Source: Andrena cerasifolii (taxonomy: Eukaryota; Arthropoda; Insecta; Hymenoptera; Andrenidae). From it: DNA of 64,000 nt. Positions 1-14,000 of this stretch are shown in pieces. The notes under the pieces were generated by a model. The model was not told where the DNA came from, ran no database searches, and saw only the letters and a list, made by a program, of their open reading frames with translations. The translations under genes and the position numbers were made by a program. Position 1 is the stretch's first letter; each line of letters opens with the position of its first letter. The stretch is from the NCBI RefSeq assembly GCF_050908995.1, contig NC_135133.1, positions 6,986,001 to 7,050,000 of the forward strand. The letters are read 5' to 3'.

Positions 1-931
1 CGCGTTCGGCGCGCTGGTTACCGGCGTGGTCCGTATCGTAAGAGCGATGATTTCCTTCGTCCAAAATCGCCTGAAGCAATACGATAACGGCCTGGCAAAG
101 GGGATACTGTGGTGCTGCCAATGCTGTCTTTGGTGTTTCGAGTGTGCTTTGAAATTCCTCACGAGGAACGCTTACATAGAAACAGGTACGAAGTTGCCCC
201 TCCCTGCCTCCTCGTTGTCTACCCCTATCGCGATTCTACTGAATATTAAACGGCCGTTGTAGCGATATACGGCTGCAACTTCTGCACCGGGGGAAAGAAA
301 GCATTCCAGGCCCTGTCAAGTAACATTCTAAGAGTGGCCGCCATAAACAGCGTCGGTGACTTCGTTCTGTTTTTGGGAAAGGTGATGGTGGTTACGCTGA
401 CGGTGATCGCGGGCGTCTATTTGGTGCAGGTACGTGAACGATCGTCGTCAACTAGTTCTCCGTTAACGTGGACCTTCTAACGTCCCTGTGTATTTAGAAG
501 AAGGAAGGACTTCATCATCCGTGGGTGCCGATCGCGCTGGCCGGATGCTTCGCCTTCTTAGTGGCCCACTGTTTCATCTCCATCTACGAGGTACTGCTGG
601 AATTCAACGAAACCTTGTTGCTTAATATATATGCCTGCTTATTACTGGGAATATTGAACGACCATGTTCCATGCGTTACAGATGATCATTGATACCATAT
701 TCATCTGCTTCTGCGAGGACTGCGAGAAGAACGACGGCATCGGGAGACCTTATTATATGAGCCGCGGATTAATGGTAATTAATCCTCCTATAATCCCACC
801 TATTGATCCTGCTCCTCTATAGAAAGCTTCTTTTAATTGAACCCCCTCCGCTATTGTTCCAGGAATTCGTTGAAAACAGCAAAAAAGCGCTGCGCTATAT
901 GCAGCAGGAGCATGCGGTCGCTCACACGTAG
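1..931 (+). CDS. SLC44 / choline transporter-like protein, 3' part (5 exons)
   Basis: This is the C-terminal 201 codons of a multi-pass membrane transporter of the SLC44 (choline transporter-like, CTL) family; the 5' part lies outside the window. Exons joined by GT-AG introns with consistent phases are 2-185, 263-429, 498-590, 682-774 and 863-931, ending in TAG. Recognisable family features are the Cys-rich WCCQCCLWCFE segment followed by NAYIETAIYGCNFC, a hydrophobic helix around DFVLFLGKVMVV, a second around WVPIALAGCFAFLVAHCF, and the ICFCEDCEKNDG/RPYYMS stretch near the end. By family knowledge these proteins move choline-type substrates across plasma or mitochondrial membranes. The AINSVGDFVLFLGK stretch looks more like CTL1 than CTL2, but I would not fix the paralogue. 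The introns are short (70-90 bp), as is common in insects. The family assignment is secure; the exact orthologue is not. Confidence 0.9.
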
Positions 932-2590
932 TGCATCTGTGTTCGATGAAAGCCGGCCCTTCCAGGATTTACCTTGGAGAACCTGAGGAGGGGCCTGCTG
1001 CGATTGAAACATGATCGAAAAGGCCTCCAGAATGAGCTTCGTAGGTGCACCGTGGCCTTGGCGCTCCTTTACGCTGTGGCGGTTCGCTTGTGCGAATTTT
1101 ATGAACGTCCGTGAAATGTTTGACCACCTCGTTTTTACTGTGCAATCGCGGTGCCGCGTGGACTAGCGCTGCCATAAGTTACTGACCGTTGCGATGGGTT
1201 TTGTGAGAAAGGCGTTTCCCCTATCGCGTTTCTGATGGGAACAGAAGTAGAGGAAGTGAGATAAGGGGAGGACGAAGAGCTTCTGAAAATGGGGCAAAGG
1301 GAAGATAAAGAATTGGGCGGTGCAGTAATATACACGGTCACTTAGGAGGAAATGGTCAAGAGTTTAGAGAAGAATATTTAGCTAACGTAGAGAAAGTACT
1401 GTAACTGCCAAAAATCAAATTCTATACTATAGTATTGCCACTGACGCGTGGAACATTTTCCGATAAATTTTTCTTTAATTACGGCACTTGCGGTGTGTGA
1501 AAGTAATACTTAGTTTTTAGATAGTTCTGTATAAATAGCTCGCGTAGAGAGCAAGCTTAAGGAAAAGAGATTCGCAAAATACTTAAGAATGGTCAGACTA
1601 TTAGAAAAAGAAGAACTGTCTGTTACTTATGGCGACATCCATGCTGCACTGTGCTTCTATTTAAACGGCAATCTTAACGCACACGTAAATGTTCTTCTAC
1701 TACGAAAGACGAACAGAACGATTCTCGCCGTTGCCTGAACAATTACCTCTTCATCTTCGTTGTTGAAGAAGACTGAACCCAGGAACCCGGTCGATTAAGT
1801 TACGTGCGCAACTTTCGGGCCAACAAATCGCTGAACATTCCTGTTCCTAATGAAATTCCACGATCACCCAATAATGTCGCGTAATCTTTCATGCGAGGCG
1901 ATCGTCCCCCCATGACGCGTAGATAAGTCGTTTGTATTATATATATATATATATAAAGGATTCTCAGGTAGCCTCAGTGGCGCGGAGTTGCCGCGGTGTT
2001 ATGAAATTTATAAACGCGCGATATTCCTGGAGGCTCCAAAGTTTCCTTACGGGAGAACTCTGTTGCAAAGTGTTGGCTGAAAACACGCCAGAAGGATGTT
2101 AAAAATTGATCAAACGATGGCAGAGCGCGTGGAACTACCGACAAGATTCATGGTCGCGATAATACGCGACTATCTGAGTAATTGCAACCACATCGATCGT
2201 CATGTGTACATATTTTTACACGGGAAACCGCCCACCAATGATGGATACACATCAAGCGCCGCTTCCTTTTGATAATCGATCCGCTCACCACGAACAGGTA
2301 CAACGCTATTTTTTAAAACGCTGAAGCAGTGATGATAGTCTGCAGTTACAAGCTGTAAATGTACGTAAATGTAAGTTGTAACTCCAAGAGATAGTATTAT
2401 AATTTTAATAAAAACCGCTGAGAAAGGAAGCTCTCGTGGTACCGTCCATTTTTCTACCTTCACAACCACCCCTCATCTTTGGAAAATAAATACCACAAAT
2501 TAAGTTCAAAATATAGACATATTTACTACCTTCAATTATTAAAATAAGATAACGTTCACGCTCAATGTTAATTTCTTGAGGACCTTAAAG
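932..2590 (+). other. Probable 3' UTR and downstream spacer of the SLC44 gene
   Basis: No gene is seen here. The AT-rich stretch follows the SLC44 stop codon and would contain its 3' UTR. AATAAA hexamers on the + strand at 2407-2412 and 2485-2490 are candidate polyadenylation signals, though neither can be proven. A short TA dinucleotide run lies at about 1939-1955. The open frames present are short, unrecognised and show no splice-supported extension. Confidence 0.4.
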
Positions 2591-3057
2591 CAGTGGCACA
2601 TTCAGAGGGGGACAAGGAACCTGCCCCCTCCCCAAAGGGGCTTTGTAAAAAGAAAAGAAAACTGGATTTTATTTTTCAAATAGATTGTCAAAAGGAAAAG
2701 AAAACTGAATTCTATTCATTAAATAAATTTTCAAAGGGGCCAGAAAACTGGATTCTACTATTTAAATAAATTTTCAAAAGGAATAGAAAAGGAAACTGGA
2801 TTTTATTTTTCAAATACATTGTCAAAAGGAAAAGAAAACTGAATTCTATTCATTAAATAAATTTTCAAAGGGGCCAGAAAACTGGATTCTACTATTTAAA
2901 TAAATTTCCAAAAGCAATAGAAAAGAAAACTGGATTTTATTCTTTAAATAAATTCTCACTATCACCTAATGAATTTTAATCAATTTGCATTAAAAATAGT
3001 TTTATCTGTTCAACCCAGCCCCCCCCCCCCCAAGATTAAGTCCTGAATGCGCCACAG
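2591..3057. mobile_element. Candidate non-autonomous DNA transposon (MITE) with internal tandem repeat
   Basis: A 15-bp imperfect terminal inverted repeat bounds this segment: CAGTGGCACATTCAG at 2591-2605 and the complement of CTGTGGCGCATTCAG at 3043-3057, with 13 of 15 bases agreeing. Just inside each end is a G/C-run (GGGG motifs at the left, a 13-base C run at 3019-3031 at the right), as in many insect elements starting CAGTGGCG. No open frame resembling a transposase is present. No convincing target-site duplication is visible, so the superfamily (hAT-like or other) is open. Confidence 0.5.
2657..2960. repeat. Two-level tandem repeat (43-48 bp units in a 134-bp higher unit)
   Basis: Units beginning GAAAACTG(G) occur at 2657, 2700, 2743, 2791, 2834, 2877 and 2925. 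Spacings are 43, 43, 48, 43, 43 and 48, so three sub-units form a 134-bp higher-order unit present a little over twice. Each sub-unit has the form GAAAACTGRATTYTA followed by an AAATAAATTTTCAAA-like stretch. The tract fills most of the candidate transposon that encloses it. Confidence 0.85.
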
Positions 3058-6000
3058 AAACATAGAGATACTTACTATTAAAAGAAAAAGAAAGTTCAAA
3101 TCCATTAAATGCGTCGCAAAACGCACACTTGAAAGGGAGTTGAAACCAGACACCCGCGGTACTAGCTCGCAGAACTGCCGCGCTGGGAGAAGCTGGATAA
3201 GACAGGCCGTGAGACAGAGGGACGTGGCAGAAAAGACCAGGCAAGACACAGTGTCAGCAGAGACTCTCCCGCTGTTCGTTACTTTTTTTTCTTCGTTTAT
3301 TCGATTCGGGCACACAGTTATTGCATGAATGTGATCACGTGCAACCGGCGGTAGACGCTCGTTGCAACGGATTCCTCGATCGCCGGTGCACAAGGGTGGA
3401 TCTTTTGTTATACACTCAGCTGGCAGTTAAGTTGGGCTTCGACATTTACGAAATCTAAAGCGGACATTTCGTCGTACGTATTGTATATTTCGTTTCACCC
3501 TTAATCCTTTCCATTCAAAGACCGAGACATGGGGCGGGGGTTGGCGGAGGGGCACAGGGAATGGGTCGCGATTGAACGGATGCGCGGTAACATCGTCGCG
3601 CCCGTTCGGTGGAAAAAAGATTCACTCATACAAAAATTACCTCGGGGAAACATTGTACTATGCGTTGTAGGCGTTGCCAATTACGGGCAACTTCGACGGG
3701 ACTAGCGAACGTGAGTTTTAGCGGGTGAAACGGCGCGAACCCTTCGACCCGATCCTCGGGTATCCGAGCGCACGGGGAACACGCGGGATTAACTGCCGGA
3801 CTCGCTTACAACACGAAAATATCTCTTCATTTACCATAGACAGATTTGGGTGGGGCACGGTGGCGCGCCACTTCGCAAGGCTAGCTTCGCTAGATCTTTC
3901 GCGGCTGCGGGCATACATTCGAACGCTGTTTCGCTTTCTGTAACGCACGTCTAATCGCGTAGAAAGTGGCGAGCGCGTCTAATCTCCGAAGGGAAAGTGT
4001 CGTTGGTCAAGCATGAATTCACATTGGGTTCGTTAATGCCCGGTAACGAGGCGCGTCGCTGGTTCCACGCGGTTTCAGCTACGAGCAGCGAGATTCGCGG
4101 GTCATGGGTTTGGCTCTCTATTTCCCCCTCGCTTCGGAGCTCTGTGAAACGGAAGCATTAATGCCCGGTCGCGCCTTGGTCGGGGGACACGTCGGTGCTC
4201 GAAAACGCTCGTCGAGCGGCGAACGCGTCGGAATCGGCATCGCGCTTATTATCATAGAGATTAGAGCCGATGTGACTGGCGGAGAGATCGCGAGTGTAAC
4301 TCGAGGGTACAAATCATTCCTGGTCACGCCGGGTAGTCGCGGCGACGCAAGGCATCCAATCGTTCGAATAAGTTATATTGTACAATTTGCGGTCAGTCTT
4401 CGTCGTGGAAACAAACGATTCGTCCCGGGGCTAAACGCAATGAGGGGGGGGGGATGTGAAGTTAAAAAGAGAATGGGGGATCGACGATCGTCGGCAGTGA
4501 CGATTGAGGGGGATCGTCTCTTCGCAGGATGTATAATAAATAAATTGTTGTATTACGCTATAAACGTGTGGCTCGGTACACATTACAATTACGCTTGGTA
4601 CGTACAAACGGCTCTCGGGCTACTCAAGGGACACGAAATATCGGCTTCGGCGAGGAATTCTTGGGAATCTGAAGGCTGAAACCACGACTGAGTGTTCTTC
4701 TTCTTGTACGACAAAGAGGGCTGAATGTTGCTGTAAAGTTTGACTGTTAAAATGGATGCAAAGATTGCAGTCAGCTGTGGATTTTATTTTACCGAGCCTT
4801 AGATTCGTAACTAAGACCACGGTCACATTAATCAAGTTTTGTTTCAAGGCGAGTGAAGTCGAAAGAATCTCTGCTTTGCTCGAAACTTGAAAGGATATTT
4901 CCTGCCAAGTGAAAAACAGGTTCACATTGGTAAAGTAGTTTCAAGTTTCTTGAAGTCAAGTAGCTTGACTAGACTAATGTGAACGAGGCTTTAGGATCTA
5001 GTGGGTGGTACTCTTCGAGGAGTCCATGTAAACTGTCTTGTTGCAAGTAATTTTTCATGTTTTGTTAGCATCGCATCTTTAGGACGACTCTGAGGGGGCA
5101 GTGATACCAATGCATTTCAATATCTTTGTTTATCGATACATCTTACTGTAAATAGTATATATATAGAACCAAAGAATAGCCATACTACTTAGTACACGGG
5201 GCGTATTAATATTTAAATTGGATCTGGCTAGTGTACTACCACAAATTTTGTACTAAAAGTGGCCCATTAGCTGCCTATCGTGCTCACGAAGAAGATCTAG
5301 ACCCTATTCAAATTCGCGTAGCATAGAAAAAGGATAGACACTCTAGTAGCCCTTTACCTCATTGTAAAATCACAAAGGAGGAGTCTGACCCGTTTCTCAT
5401 ATTACGAATAGAAGTGGGACGTCACTTTGAATATCAAAGGATATTCCCCCTACCTGGAAAATATAGGGTGAACCCCGCCAGCCCTATAACTTCAACATCC
5501 CAAACTCTGCCCTGGATTTAGGGTTTAGTAATCCACTTTAGCCTTCTCTGGCCCTTTTATCTGCGCAGCTTTAACAACAAGCCACAGACGATTACCCAAT
5601 CGATGAAATAATAATACTGAATTACCTAGCATTACTACGTCCTCAGAATCCCAATAACACCAACTGCAATGCTAGCAAACAACCAAAATCTCTTCCAAAG
5701 GAACAAGATACCCGTAAACCCCGAACAGTACGCACTTCAGACAACTTCATATTCCGCAATTATCTCTTGAACGCGTTTAATTAAAACTCAGCCCAAATCC
5801 CACGATCAAAATCAGATAGCAACATTTAGCTTCAGCAGCGATACATACTAACAGAGCCAATCAATCGAGGTTTTGGCCTTCGATCCCTAATTCGTCGTGT
5901 GGTGTACATATAAAAAGGAGGGTGAAAAAACCTAATCCCTTGGGCTCGGCGAGAGCTCTGCCGAATGACCCGCATTCGAGCTTCGATGCAGACGAGCTTC

Positions 6001-8005
6001 GGGATCCTGGGGACTCTCCACGACGCGTTACGATCGAGTCCTCGACGCCTTCGTCGATCGATGCAACAGGAAAGTGTGTTCGAGAGTTGTCATGGATAAC
6101 GTCCGTTTCCGGTATCGTGCTCGACTTTCACAGTCGCGACCACGCCACGTTCACTTAATGAAATCGCGTGTTTCCCTGCGCGACGCGAGCACGCAGCAAT
6201 GACGATGACGGGCTGTCCGTTGAATGAAAACGATGACGACGAGGAACGAGTCGCGCGCTCAGCTTGCAAGCGGACGTAGACATGCCAATTGTACGCTTCG
6301 GCGATACCCGGCATCGGGCGTCGGGAGCAACGTCGGCTGGACTCCTGGGACCTTGTGATCTTCCTCTAGACAGTTATAATTTGATATCTTACAGGTCCGG
6401 TAGGTAACAGTTTGCGGGCCTCCTGGAGAGCCTTCTGCTGTACTTCCAGGGTATTCTGTTCTCTTCGGCCTCTACTTCTCGTGTTTGCAGGTACAATGGA
6501 AGTTAAGGGTGCTCTGGACCTTGTGCTTCTTTGCTAGGAGATTGTAGTTGAAGGTCTCTTCCTCTTCTAAATTGGTAAAAATTATAGGTCCTCGGGGGCC
6601 TTCGGCTGGTCTTCTTCTAGAAAATTGCGGTGTTCAACTTTCCTTCCTGTTCACGTTCAATGGGGACGAATTTGGGACCCCTTTGATCTCTTCCTAGGAG
6701 AAAGTCAATTATCGTTTCCTCTCCCTGTTGCGGATACATTATATGCAAACTGTAGATCTGTCGACGTCCTCCAACCTTACTGAGGTCACGCTATCCAAGA
6801 TTCTCTTACTCCAATGTTCATGTGCACAGCAGATGGGATTTTGTAAAGTTCCTAAAATCTCCTCATCATCTCCGCAGACAATACGATTCACCCTCCCTTC
6901 TTCCCACGTGCAAACACGATGCACCGTCGATTGGAGGCCTCCCTTCCCTCTTCTTCCTCGCCATGATTCCACAGGTGTACCACCGCTGGCGACGTTTCCA
7001 TGGGGACGATCCACAGGTGCGCCCGATCGAATCGTCGCTGTACGAACTCGACGATTGCTCGTGTAACTCGCGGAACCGCGCAAATTCCGCTCGCGTCTCG
7101 AGCGAGCCGCGCACAGTGTCCAGGAGGAAAATAGACGCCGCTTCGTAGGGCGACGGTACGACAGTCGCGAATTTGAGTAAGGGGAGGGTTGAATCGAGGA
7201 CAGACAGATAAACAATAAATGTCACAGCAGGGGGAAGACCCTCCAAGGTTGTGAGATTTCAATGTCCACGAAACTGCGCTTGATTCGCGTCGATATCCAC
7301 GTTATACGTTTAAAATAAAGACAATATAATATTAATCTTAGTTAATAATAATATTAATAATAATAATAATAATAAACTCTGCAATATTTAATATAGGTTT
7401 GTTCACACGGACTAGATACACTTCCCGCAAAGCGGACCGATCGATCGATGCGCGTTCTCCCTCCGTGACACGACGCATCATTCGGGGCAGGAGGGGGCGG
7501 GGGTGGAGGACACATGACGCGATCGGTTCAGAATACATCGACCATTGACGCACGCCGCTTAATCGCTCCGGGGTCGTGGTTAACGATTACACACGATTAC
7601 CCGCGATCGGTAAAGATCGCGCTCGGATAATCCGTCGGACGCGCTCGACGCCCGACGAGTCGCTGCATGGTCGCGTGGCTGCGGCGTTGCGCGTGCACGA
7701 GCGTCGCCCGCCGTTCGCGATCATTCCGACCCGTTTACGCAACGGCCCCGCTCTGTTGTTATTATAAAATAGATTGCACTTCGTGATAACCACGCGTCCC
7801 GTCTCCGCGTTCTCAGCTCCATTCAGCGGTAATCGCCATCCGTCGCAGAAAGGAACTCGTCGGTCTGCACGAGGCGTGTGTGTTGCATGTGTATACGTAT
7901 GCTTTGTGTGTGGTCTGTGTGGATGGGTCGAGGCACGACGCGCGGGCGCGCTCGCGTCATCTTTCATCGTTTGTGCATCGATCTATCCCCGTGGCGGCAG
8001 CTTCA
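3058..8005. other. Intergenic region, no supported gene
   Basis: I see no gene here. The longest open frame (4104-4679, + strand, 191 codons) has no recognisable domain, no splice-consistent neighbours and begins in CpG-rich sequence, so it is left unannotated. At 6348-6731 a degenerate motif of the form GGACCTTGTGATCTTCCTCTAG recurs about four times at irregular spacing (near 6348, 6513, 6602 and 6675). The 3' UTR of the - strand SNRK gene must lie immediately left of 8006; the only hexamer noticed is an ATTAAA on the - strand at 7387-7392, which is weak evidence. Confidence 0.4.
7341..7376. repeat. TAA/ATT microsatellite
   Basis: An imperfect run of AAT/TAA triplets, interrupted once by ATATT, lies downstream of the SNRK gene. 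It is a simple sequence repeat with no other signal. Confidence 0.8.
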
Positions 8006-11000
8006 TCAACAAAGGCTGCAACACTTAGACGCGTCGCCCAGGTGAATGTGGCAGACGGTGGGCAGCGCGGTGCACCCCTTCCCCACCACGTTGTCCTGGA
8101 CCAGGTGAGGCAGGCCCAGGTTCTGGTTGATGTCCCCGTCGCTGCCCCGGTGCTTCGCGTCGCACCACTGGCGACGCTCCCGCCACTTGTCGTCCGCCGC
8201 GCTGCAGAACAGCATGGACTTTGGGGACGGTGGGCTGACGCGATCGCGCGTGATGCTGCCGCAGGACCGAGCCTTGTACAGCCGCCCCTTGCCGAAGATG
8301 CCCGGCAGGGGGACGCAGAGCTTCTTGTGCACGGCGAAGTAGCGGCTCAGCAGCCGTATCTTCCTGTTCTTACAGTCGTTCCTGTTCATCCCGGTGTTCC
8401 TGTTCTCTTTGTCGTTGGACGGCATCTGATTGATCGCGCTACCATTCAGATCCCTGTCGTCGCGGCAGATCTCGATCCGCTGGCACGTGTCCCGCTGCGC
8501 CTCCTGCTTGTTGTACCTCCCGTTCGTGCTGCAGTTGTTCTGCCTGTTCGAGGACTGCGACAACTTGGCGGAGCTGAGGGACCAGCTCTGCAGCAGTCTA
8601 GCCCCGAAGCCCTTGGCCTTCTGCACCGTGGCGGACGTCTGTGACGTCGGCTGGGGGACGCTGCTGTGCGAGCCGGTGCTGCCCTGCGACACGGACGACG
8701 ACGACGACGAGGATATGCTTTGGACCCCCAGAACAGCCGAGTTCCGCGACACGTGATTGTGGCACGACGAGGGCGCCTCGGCTTCCTGCACCTCGGTGAT
8801 GCGATTCAACGACTGGCTCTCGCGCAGCCGTGTCTCGCCAGCTCTTCTCCTACCAGCGCGATGCCTTCTGCCGAATATCACCTGATTCTCCGTGCTTCGA
8901 TGCCTACCGCTGGTAGTCGTGGTGGTGGTCGTGGTGGTAGTGCCGGTGCTGTTCCCGCTGTCGTTTCGATTCGTCTCGTTCGACGGCGTCTCCGTCGTGT
9001 GCTCCCCGTTACCCACGCCTCCCCCACCCCCGCCGCTCCCTCCGGGATCCTGAGAATCGCTGGAATCATCGTGGCTGTCGCGCCTCGGAGGCAGAGGCTT
9101 GCCCGTTGAGGCGCCTAGTTTATGGGCCCGCTTCTTCCTGCTCTCGCTGTCATCGTCGCTGGCGTCGGAGCTGGAGCAGGACGTGGTGCGCGCCTTGTGG
9201 AACTTGCTCCTCCGCTGCTGGTAGCCCGCCCTCCTCACCACGCGGTACTTAGAGTTGCCGCCCTCCGTAGTCGAGACGGGTACCGTGTCCCCGTCCTCCA
9301 GGATCTCGTTCAGTGTCAGCTGGGGTGACGAAGCAGAGCCTGCGCTCCCAGGGGACGGCATCGTCTTGTACTTGGGCGTCATCGAGAGCTCGTTATCGCT
9401 CAGTACGCCCACAGGGTGAAGGGGGATCGATACCGTGGAAGACTCCGTCAAGATGGTCGTGGTGGTCGTCGTGCTCGCGACATACGGTTCCAGCGTGGCT
9501 GACGACAGGCACGAGTCCAGAGACGTGGCGGGCGATCGGTGAGCCCCCATCATCCACTTGTTCGCTGGCACAGGCCCCACCAAGTTCAGACACTCCGTTA
9601 CCGACTTCGGCCTGTTCTCCATGGCCGTCACCTTCCTCGCCCATCCCGGCGACGACGCGTCCCCCAGGCGATTCTTCAGGTTCTCCTGACACGTCACGTC
9701 GAGATTCGTCGCTGCTGGTACTTGCTCCGCGAGCGGGTTACTCGCTTGAGGCTCGTTACCGATCACGCTCAACGAATCCGACTTGAGCCTCTCATCCCCG
9801 TCGCCGATGATCTGCACCACGTTGCCGTCCTTCTGCGAGCTCCTCTGCGTCGAGAGGGGTTTCAGGATCGGCTTCTCCGGCAGCTGGGGCAGCCTCTCCT
9901 GCAGGATGTGCGAGAGCTTCCCCTCCGAGCGTGATCCGCGCCGATTGAACGAGTTTAGCGCGGAGTTGCTGCCGCGATCGTCCCGGCCCGAGCAAGAGGA
10001 CACGTCGTCCTCGTCCTCCTCCTCCTGGACGATGCTGCACTTCCGCGTCCGAACGCTCTGCAACGGGAACATAAGGCATCTTTCTACCCTCCTCACTGGC
10101 TCATTGCTACCGCTGCATCGTTACCTAATAGCTCTGTACATGCCAGTAGCCATTACTGGAAAAGGAGTCACGTGACACGTACCTGCGGCACGTCGCCCGG
10201 CGTCCGTGGCACGCTCAACAGCGATTGGTTGACGGTGGTCAATGAATTTTGGTCGGCACGCAAGTTCGCTGCCGCATCGCCCTGCCGGCTGAAAATAACC
10301 AACGGTTACGATCTGTGTGTACCAGGTGCTCGCGTTATTAGTACCGCGCGATTTTATCGCGAGCCGTGGGATGAATGAAATAAATGGAGGAGGGAGAAGT
10401 TTCATTCACCTACATCGATCGCTCTCTGCAACAGATTTTCAGATATCAAGTTTTCAATACGTGGCCACTGGCCAGCTCTTGCGATTGCTTTTTAATTTAA
10501 CCCGCGCTTCTTCCGAACAATGAAACCCCTCCCCTCTTTTGTTGTTTGTAAGAGAAACGCCGAGTACTAATAACGTGAACGCCCTGCACGCAATCATCGC
10601 TCCCCTTTATCACGAGTCACTGGCGCGCATACCTAGGCGAGACTTCAAGGATCTCCGGCCGAGTCTTCTGCACCTGCTCCTGACGATGAGCACGCAATTT
10701 CCTTTCGGCTAACAAGAAATACGTCGCCGTTATGTGATTGTACTCGTTCTTGTCGAGGGCGCTGCGAGCAGATTCAACGAACATATTACGAACGCACTGC
10801 AGAATCGCGGAACAATCGCTGGGTTGTAACACATGAAATGTCTGCCAGATCTCTGACGTATTTATTTGCGTTCGGCAAGGGAACAGCCAATTCCGTTCAA
10901 GGCTTTCACGTGAATCATGTTCTTTTCAAAGTTAAACTTCATCAGGGATTCGAGGACGTCATACGGCACCCTGTGCTGTAGCATGGATCCTCGGATCCCT

Positions 11001-14000
11001 GACGAAACTAGTTGCAGAACTATATACTCACTCCTGGAAGTCTTAAACAGTATTAACTGGAAGAACACAGGTCACGAAAGTTTCGAGGATTTCACTGGAA
11101 AGTCAGATTTGATATCGGTGACTAAGCTGTCTACCACGTATTCAATCTACCATCGGCGGCTGAATCACGTTCTCTATATCGAGGCCCAATTTAGCTCCCG
11201 AACAAATTACTCTGCCCAAAGAAAATTCTTTCGAAGACAGTGGGATGGGTGTCCCGAAATTCAATACAGATGAAATTCAGAACCCTGTAACTGGCCAGCA
11301 ATGATGCTACGATCCAACTATCAAGTAGCTCGAAGAGGAAAAGGTGACCAGATTTCATCTGTTACAACCTATTAAAAAGCCGCTACTTACTCCAATATCT
11401 CTTCTTTGGTGGCAATGTTACCGTTAACCATCTTAGTGATTATATGATTGTGGTGATCGTCAGATACCTGCTGCCTGGACACAAGAGGCAACGTTTCCAC
11501 AAAATCGCTGTCCGACCCAATCGCCAGCCACGAATCCGCCGCTATTTCTTCGAGCCTCGCTCTGCCCTCTGGCTCTCTGACGAGCATTTTAGCGATCAGG
11601 CGCTTGCAACCCTCCGAAACATGCGGCGGGATCGAGTACTTGCAGTCCATGATCATCGTGAGGGTTTCGCTGTCGTTCGCCTCTTGGAATGGCGCTTGGC
11701 CACACACTAACATGTACAAAATTACCCCCAGTGACCAGACATCTGGAAACACAGATGGAGGTCCTAACTACGGGATATGAAACTCATCCTGAACTGGCGG
11801 GGTACTAGACTTGTCGCGCAACTGATAGAATAGAAGCTATGCAACATTTTAACTCTGTCCCATTAGTCGAGGCTTCGATTATATATAGGCGCCTATATGA
11901 TTACATTTTATAAAATAGTTCACCCATCAAAAGCTACAGCTGCACACTCAAGCTACAAAAATAGCTATTCTTTTTCATAAATATTAAACTACATATTTCT
12001 ACTGCCTGTGCTGGAACTCATTAGTGATTCGAGAATCGATTAATATATCATACTTATTAACTATAAATGTCACTGTATTAAATCTGCAGTACATCCACCT
12101 CTTATACTTAATTTGCTCTTTTAAAGCGGTATTCTAATTCGAAATTGACTTTTTGTAAATTTTCTTCAAGAATATCGTTGCAAAAATGTATGTGCAAAGC
12201 TCTATATCTGAATGTTTAAAATTAAAATGGTTATTGGTGTTTGAACGACGCGACGACGCGTGCCGCGACGAGTGATATGCAAAACTTTAAACGCGTTTTT
12301 CTCAAAACCTTATTTTCTAAATGGTTGCCATAATATCTATCTTAAGACCTAAGTACTTGACTGATTCATTCCAGATTTGCCGTGCATGCGTCTTCACTGC
12401 ACGCGTCTTTATCGTCCGTACCAAAATTAATTCATAATAATGTTCTTTTTCTCAGTGTTTCAGTCTGAAGAACATGTAATAACCGATAGTCGAACTTCAA
12501 AGTGCCGCCTTTTTTTAAATCGATTTTTTATTTCACCTGAACAGAACCATGGGAAGACTTTTTTGTTAACGAATGCGTTCAAATGCTTGCATTGCCAGAA
12601 ATTTGAATTCTTTCTCTCTACAAAAATTTGTAAACATTACTGAAACATGGATAAATATACCTATGAACCAAAGTTTCACGAAACAATTATACAGATTCTG
12701 CACAAAGGAGAATACCAAAGATCGTGTAAAAAAAAGCGCGTTTTAACCTAGAATAACAACTTAACCAGAGCAGTCTTATGGATATCATACCTACGTCTGC
12801 AATAAATATTAGCTTTTCCTTACCAACGGCAGGAGCATCGTAGCTGTCTCCCAGCAGAATTTCCGGTGCCGAATAAGCTAGAGATCCGCAGGAAGTCTCA
12901 AGCTTCTGGCCGGGGCAGAATCTGTTGCTGAACCCGAAGTCGGTGAGCTTCACAGTGCCGAGTTTCTCGAAGAAGACCACGTTCTCGGGCTTCAGGTCCC
13001 TGTGCACCACGTGCAATCGATGGCAATATGATATGGCTCTGACTATCTGCCGGAAGTACGTTCTGGCCACCTGCGGTCGATCAAAAGGGTATCGGTGAGC
13101 CTGCGGCAGAGGGTTGCTCGCCCTTGGCATTCTCGACGAGAGACAGTGGTCGAGTCTGTTTCGAGCCAGAGGAATCTGTTTAACCCTTTGCGAACTAACG
13201 ACTCGCGGCACTTGTTAGACACGTGACCTATTGCGATATCCGAAGATTCGTACCACGACTCAGTTCCGTGACCGAGTTAAATGGAATAGAAGATTATGTT
13301 TATCTCTGTGACAGCGATGTGGGTGATATATCAGTGCTAGAAACCCGGCGATAATGATTCATATGAATATGTAAACAGCAGGTTCCTCCGCGGGCACCAC
13401 ACCGTTCAAGTGCCCATCGCCTGAGAAATTGTAACCCTGAAGTGTCTCTGTACCTAGACAACAAACCACTTAGAAAACACTTGGAAACTACATACGTGAC
13501 TGAGACTGAAAACCCGAGTTTTCCTTCAAAATACTCGAGGCTTCGGCAGAAATTCCCAAGCTTTCTTCTTCCCACTCGAAGAACTATATTACTCATAAGC
13601 AGTTTCAAGCTCTAATTAAAGATTAAACTAACTTCACACCGTCGGAAATAGTTCACTATTCGCCACCGACTCTCTTCTACTTAACTAGTTCCAACTAACG
13701 TAAGAAGTTATTAATGATACTTTAATAATTAATCTCATTTTTCTTCTGACTTTGTTTATTTTCATTAACGCGTCCCTTTCACGACGCCCGATGTCCCATT
13801 TAAGACTCCCTCATCGTGAAAGGGACATTTTCGACTTATTTAAACAGAGTTTGCTATATTTGCTTTCATTGAAGACCAATAAACATGCTTGCTATTAATG
13901 GACTTGCGTTTTAAATATCTATGGTGATATTATCAGAACTGGACGCTAAATAAAATCGCCCCTTTTATAGCACCTCTCCCCTACAATCTAATTCCCACTA

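Noticed and set aside
4104..4679. 191-codon + strand open frame
   Set aside because: It has no recognised motif, no splice-linked neighbours and mixed composition; long chance frames are expected in CpG-rich DNA.
4820..4985. Repeated TCACATT...TTTCAAG motifs suggesting an inverted-repeat element
   Set aside because: Arm similarity is patchy and the boundaries could not be fixed; too weak to annotate.
7880..8644. 254-codon + strand open frame opposite the last SNRK exon
   Set aside because: It lies antisense to a conserved, splice-supported coding exon, and its composition follows the GC-rich complement; no domain is recognisable.
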